This document shows, piece after piece, positions 16,719-18,598 of a stretch of 18,598 nucleotides of DNA. The stretch lies in contig JBBILG010000032.1 of assembly GCA_037445085.1 (NCBI GenBank), forward strand, positions 1 through 18,598, read 5' to 3'. The DNA comes from JBBILG01 sp037445085 (lineage in GTDB: Bacteria; Pseudomonadota; Gammaproteobacteria; Burkholderiales; Methylophilaceae). A program made the position numbers and the translations under genes. How positions within the stretch are numbered: position 1 is the stretch's first letter; each line of letters begins with the position of its first letter. The notes below the pieces were generated by a model. It was not told the origin of the DNA, searched no databases, and worked only from the letters and a program-made list of their open reading frames with translations.

Positions 16719-18032
16719 ATGAAACCCATCAACGTAGGCCTGCTTGGCATCGGCACCGTCGGCGGCGGCACCTGGGCGGTGCTCACCCGCAACCAGGAAG
16801 AAATCACCCGCCGCGCCGGCCGGCCCATCCGCATCGTCAGGGTGGCCGACCGCAACCTGGAGCTGGCGAAGCGGGTGACGGGCGGCAGGGTCGGCATCAC
16901 CGACGATGTCTCTGCCGTAGTCAACGACCCCGCCATCGACATCGTCGTCGAACTGATCGGCGGCTACACCGTGGCGAAAGACCTGGTGCTCGCCGCCATC
17001 GCCAACGGCAAGCACGTGGTCACCGCCAACAAGGCGCTGCTCGCGGTGCACGGCAACGAAATCTTCGCCGCCGCGCAGAAACGGGGCGTGATGGTGGCCT
17101 TCGAGGCGGCGGTGGCCGGCGGTGTCCCCATCATCAAGGCGCTGCGCGAGGGGCTCACCGCCAACCGCATCGAGTGGATCGCCGGCATCATCAACGGCAC
17201 CACCAACTTCATCCTCACCGAGATGCGCGAGAAGGGGCTGGATTTCGCCGTCGCGCTCGGGCAGGCGCAGGCGCTCGGCTATGCCGAGGCCGATCCCACC
17301 TTCGACGTGGAAGGGGTGGACGCGGCGCACAAGCTCACCATCATGGCGGCCATCGCCTTTGGCATTCCCATGCAGTTCGAGCAGGCCTGTATCGAGGGCA
17401 TCAGCCGGCTGGCCAGCGAGGACATCCGCTACGCCGAGGAGCTGGGCTATCGGGTGAAGCTGCTGGGGATCACCCGGCGCACGGATGCCGGAGTGGAACT
17501 GCGCGTACACCCGACCCTGATCCCGGAACGCCGGCTCATCGCCAATGTCAACGGCGCCATGAACGCGGTGCTGGTGATGGGTGACGCCGTGGGCCCCACC
17601 CTGTACTATGGCGCCGGTGCCGGCGCCGAGCCGACCGCCTCCGCGGTGGTGGCGGACCTGGTGGACGTCACGCGCATGCATACCGCCGATCCGCAGCACC
17701 GCGTGCCGCACCTGGCGTTCCAGCCCGACCAGATGACCGACCTGCCCATCCTGCCGATCGACGAGGTGCGCACCTGCTATTACCTGCGCCTGCGCGCCCA
17801 GGACAAGCCGGGCGTGCTGGCGGATGTGACGCGCATCCTGGCCGACCTCGACATTTCCATCGACGCCATGATCCAGAAGGAGCCGGCGGAGGGCGAGCAG
17901 GAGGTGGACATCGTCATGCTCACCCATATCACCGTGGAAAAGCACATCAACCGGGCGATCCGCCTGATCGAGGCGCTGCCGGCGATTCGCGGCAAGGTGA
18001 CGCGCATCCGCATGGAAGCGCTATCGAAATAA
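16719..18032 (+). CDS. hom: Homoserine dehydrogenase with C-terminal ACT domain
   Basis: A 437-residue enzyme reducing aspartate semialdehyde to homoserine in the threonine/methionine pathway. The Rossmann NAD(P) motif GLLGIGTVGGGT lies at residues 7-18. The catalytic domain has TANKALLA, GGVPIIKALREGL, IINGTTNFILTEM and EADPTFDVEGVDAAHKL. A C-terminal ACT domain (about 355-437, YLRLRAQDKPGVLADVTRIL) implies feedback control, usually by threonine. It is monofunctional, with no aspartokinase part. ATG 16719 begins the MKPINVGLLG family N-terminus; a longer frame from 16674 is only the repeat translated. Two alternative hairpins follow the stop, then thrC. Confidence 0.96.
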   Translation: MKPINVGLLGIGTVGGGTWAVLTRNQEEITRRAGRPIRIVRVADRNLELAKRVTGGRVGITDDVSAVVNDPAIDIVVELIGGYTVAKDLVLAAIANGKHVVTANKALLAVHGNEIFAAAQKRGVMVAFEAAVAGGVPIIKALREGLTANRIEWIAGIINGTTNFILTEMREKGLDFAVALGQAQALGYAEADPTFDVEGVDAAHKLTIMAAIAFGIPMQFEQACIEGISRLASEDIRYAEELGYRVKLLGITRRTDAGVELRVHPTLIPERRLIANVNGAMNAVLVMGDAVGPTLYYGAGAGAEPTASAVVADLVDVTRMHTADPQHRVPHLAFQPDQMTDLPILPIDEVRTCYYLRLRAQDKPGVLADVTRILADLDISIDAMIQKEPAEGEQEVDIVMLTHITVEKHINRAIRLIEALPAIRGKVTRIRMEALSK

Positions 18033-18075
18033 CCCCAACCCGTCTTTCCGGGGTTGCGCCAGCAAAACCCCGGAA
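18031..18075 (+). other. Mutually exclusive hairpins between hom and thrC
   Basis: Three segments can pair in turn: AACCCC at 18031-18036 (sharing two bases with the hom stop codon), GGGGTT at 18050-18055, and AACCCC at 18066-18071. Segments 2 and 3 extend to a perfect 10-bp stem (18046-18055 with 18066-18075, 10-nt loop); 1 and 2 give 6 bp. No U-run follows, so this is not a plain terminator. It may link translation of hom to expression of thrC. Confidence 0.5.
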
Positions 18076-18100
18076 TGGAGAGTGGAGATTCGGGCAGAAC

Positions 18101-18598
18101 ATGAAATACATCAGCACCCGCGGCAACGCGCCGGCCCAGACCTTCAGCGAAATCCTGCTCGGCGGCCTCGCCCCGGACGGCGGCCTCTATCTGCCGGAGA
18201 GCTATCCGCAGTTTTCCGAGACCGACCTCGCCGCTATGCGCGGCATGCACTACCGCGAACTCGCCTTCACCATCCTGTCGCGCTTCGCCACCGACATCCC
18301 GGCTCCCAGCCTGCGCAGGATCATCGACAACACCTACACCGCCGAGATCTTCTGCCATGTGCGCGAGGGCCAGAGCGCCGCTGACATCACGCCGACGGTG
18401 AAGCTGGAAGACGACCTCTACCTGCTCTCGCTCTCCGGCGGCCCGACGCTGGCGTTCAAGGATATGGCGATGCAACTGCTCGGCCACCTGTTCGAGTACG
18501 TGCTGGCCAGGCCCGAGCGTGAGATCAACATTCTCGGCGCCACTTCGGGCGATACCGGCTCCTCGGCGGAATACGCCATGCGCGGCAAGCAGGGCGTC
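18101..18598 (+). CDS. thrC: Threonine synthase, C-terminal part beyond window
   Basis: PLP enzyme converting O-phospho-homoserine to threonine. The visible 166 residues begin MKYISTRGNAPAQTFSEILL, the family N-terminus, then LAPDGGLYLPESYP. The PLP lysine is Lys120 in GGPTLAFKDMAMQL, and ILGATSGDTGSSAEYAMRG carries the phosphate-binding loop. The usual length is about 430-480 residues, so roughly two thirds lies past the right edge. A GGAG lies about 13 nt before the ATG, farther than ideal. It is the third gene of the alaA-hom-thrC run, 68 nt after the hom stop; thrB is not between them. Confidence 0.96.
   Translation, partial: MKYISTRGNAPAQTFSEILLGGLAPDGGLYLPESYPQFSETDLAAMRGMHYRELAFTILSRFATDIPAPSLRRIIDNTYTAEIFCHVREGQSAADITPTVKLEDDLYLLSLSGGPTLAFKDMAMQLLGHLFEYVLARPEREINILGATSGDTGSSAEYAMRGKQGV

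Noticed and set aside
16677..17945. 422-codon open frame on the minus strand
   Set aside because: It is the antisense shadow of hom, His/Gly-rich without any motif.

Overview
This window is a GC-rich stretch of proteobacterial chromosome. Outer-core LPS genes of the WaaC/WaaG/WaaP type, an OmpR/EnvZ-type pair, a sigma-32-style promoter before grpE-dnaK, and an AlaA-Hom-ThrC block together suggest a Gram-negative betaproteobacterium, with a gammaproteobacterium less likely. Placement is inferred from gene content and protein resemblance only. The methanol-dehydrogenase accessory genes point to a methylotroph or a relative of one. There are no rRNA, tRNA, CRISPR, phage or transposase genes.

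Layout. (1) Positions 1-2212, minus strand: grpE then dnaK (cut by the window start), preceded by a good heat-shock promoter. (2) 2255-5245: lipopolysaccharide core genes, waaC on the minus strand and divergent waaG-waaP on the plus strand. (3) 5326-8294: two small exported proteins (single EF-hand; very His-rich) on the minus strand, divergent from an ompR-envZ pair on the plus strand. (4) 8268-14680, minus strand: a tightly packed seven-gene operon, mxaR-S-A-C-K-L plus a second mxaL-like gene. It encodes a MoxR AAA+ ATPase, a DUF58 protein, an exported membrane protein, three membrane-anchored VWA proteins and a small anchored protein. (5) 14941-18598: a Mth938-domain gene on the minus strand, divergent from alaA, hom and thrC (cut by the window end) on the plus strand.

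How they work together. The mxaRSACKL set is known from methylotrophs as the accessory group that matures PQQ methanol dehydrogenase, including calcium insertion. Here it stands without mxaF, J, G or I on either side, and its last gene is a tandem duplicate of mxaL. The client enzyme is therefore not visible and may be encoded elsewhere, for example a XoxF-type enzyme. This operon is the most interesting part of the window.

Several junctions carry RNA-scale structure not explained by coding: a near-perfect 22-nt-arm hairpin across the mxaC/mxaK junction, mutually exclusive hairpins between hom and thrC, and a purine/pyrimidine inverted repeat filling the alaA-hom gap.
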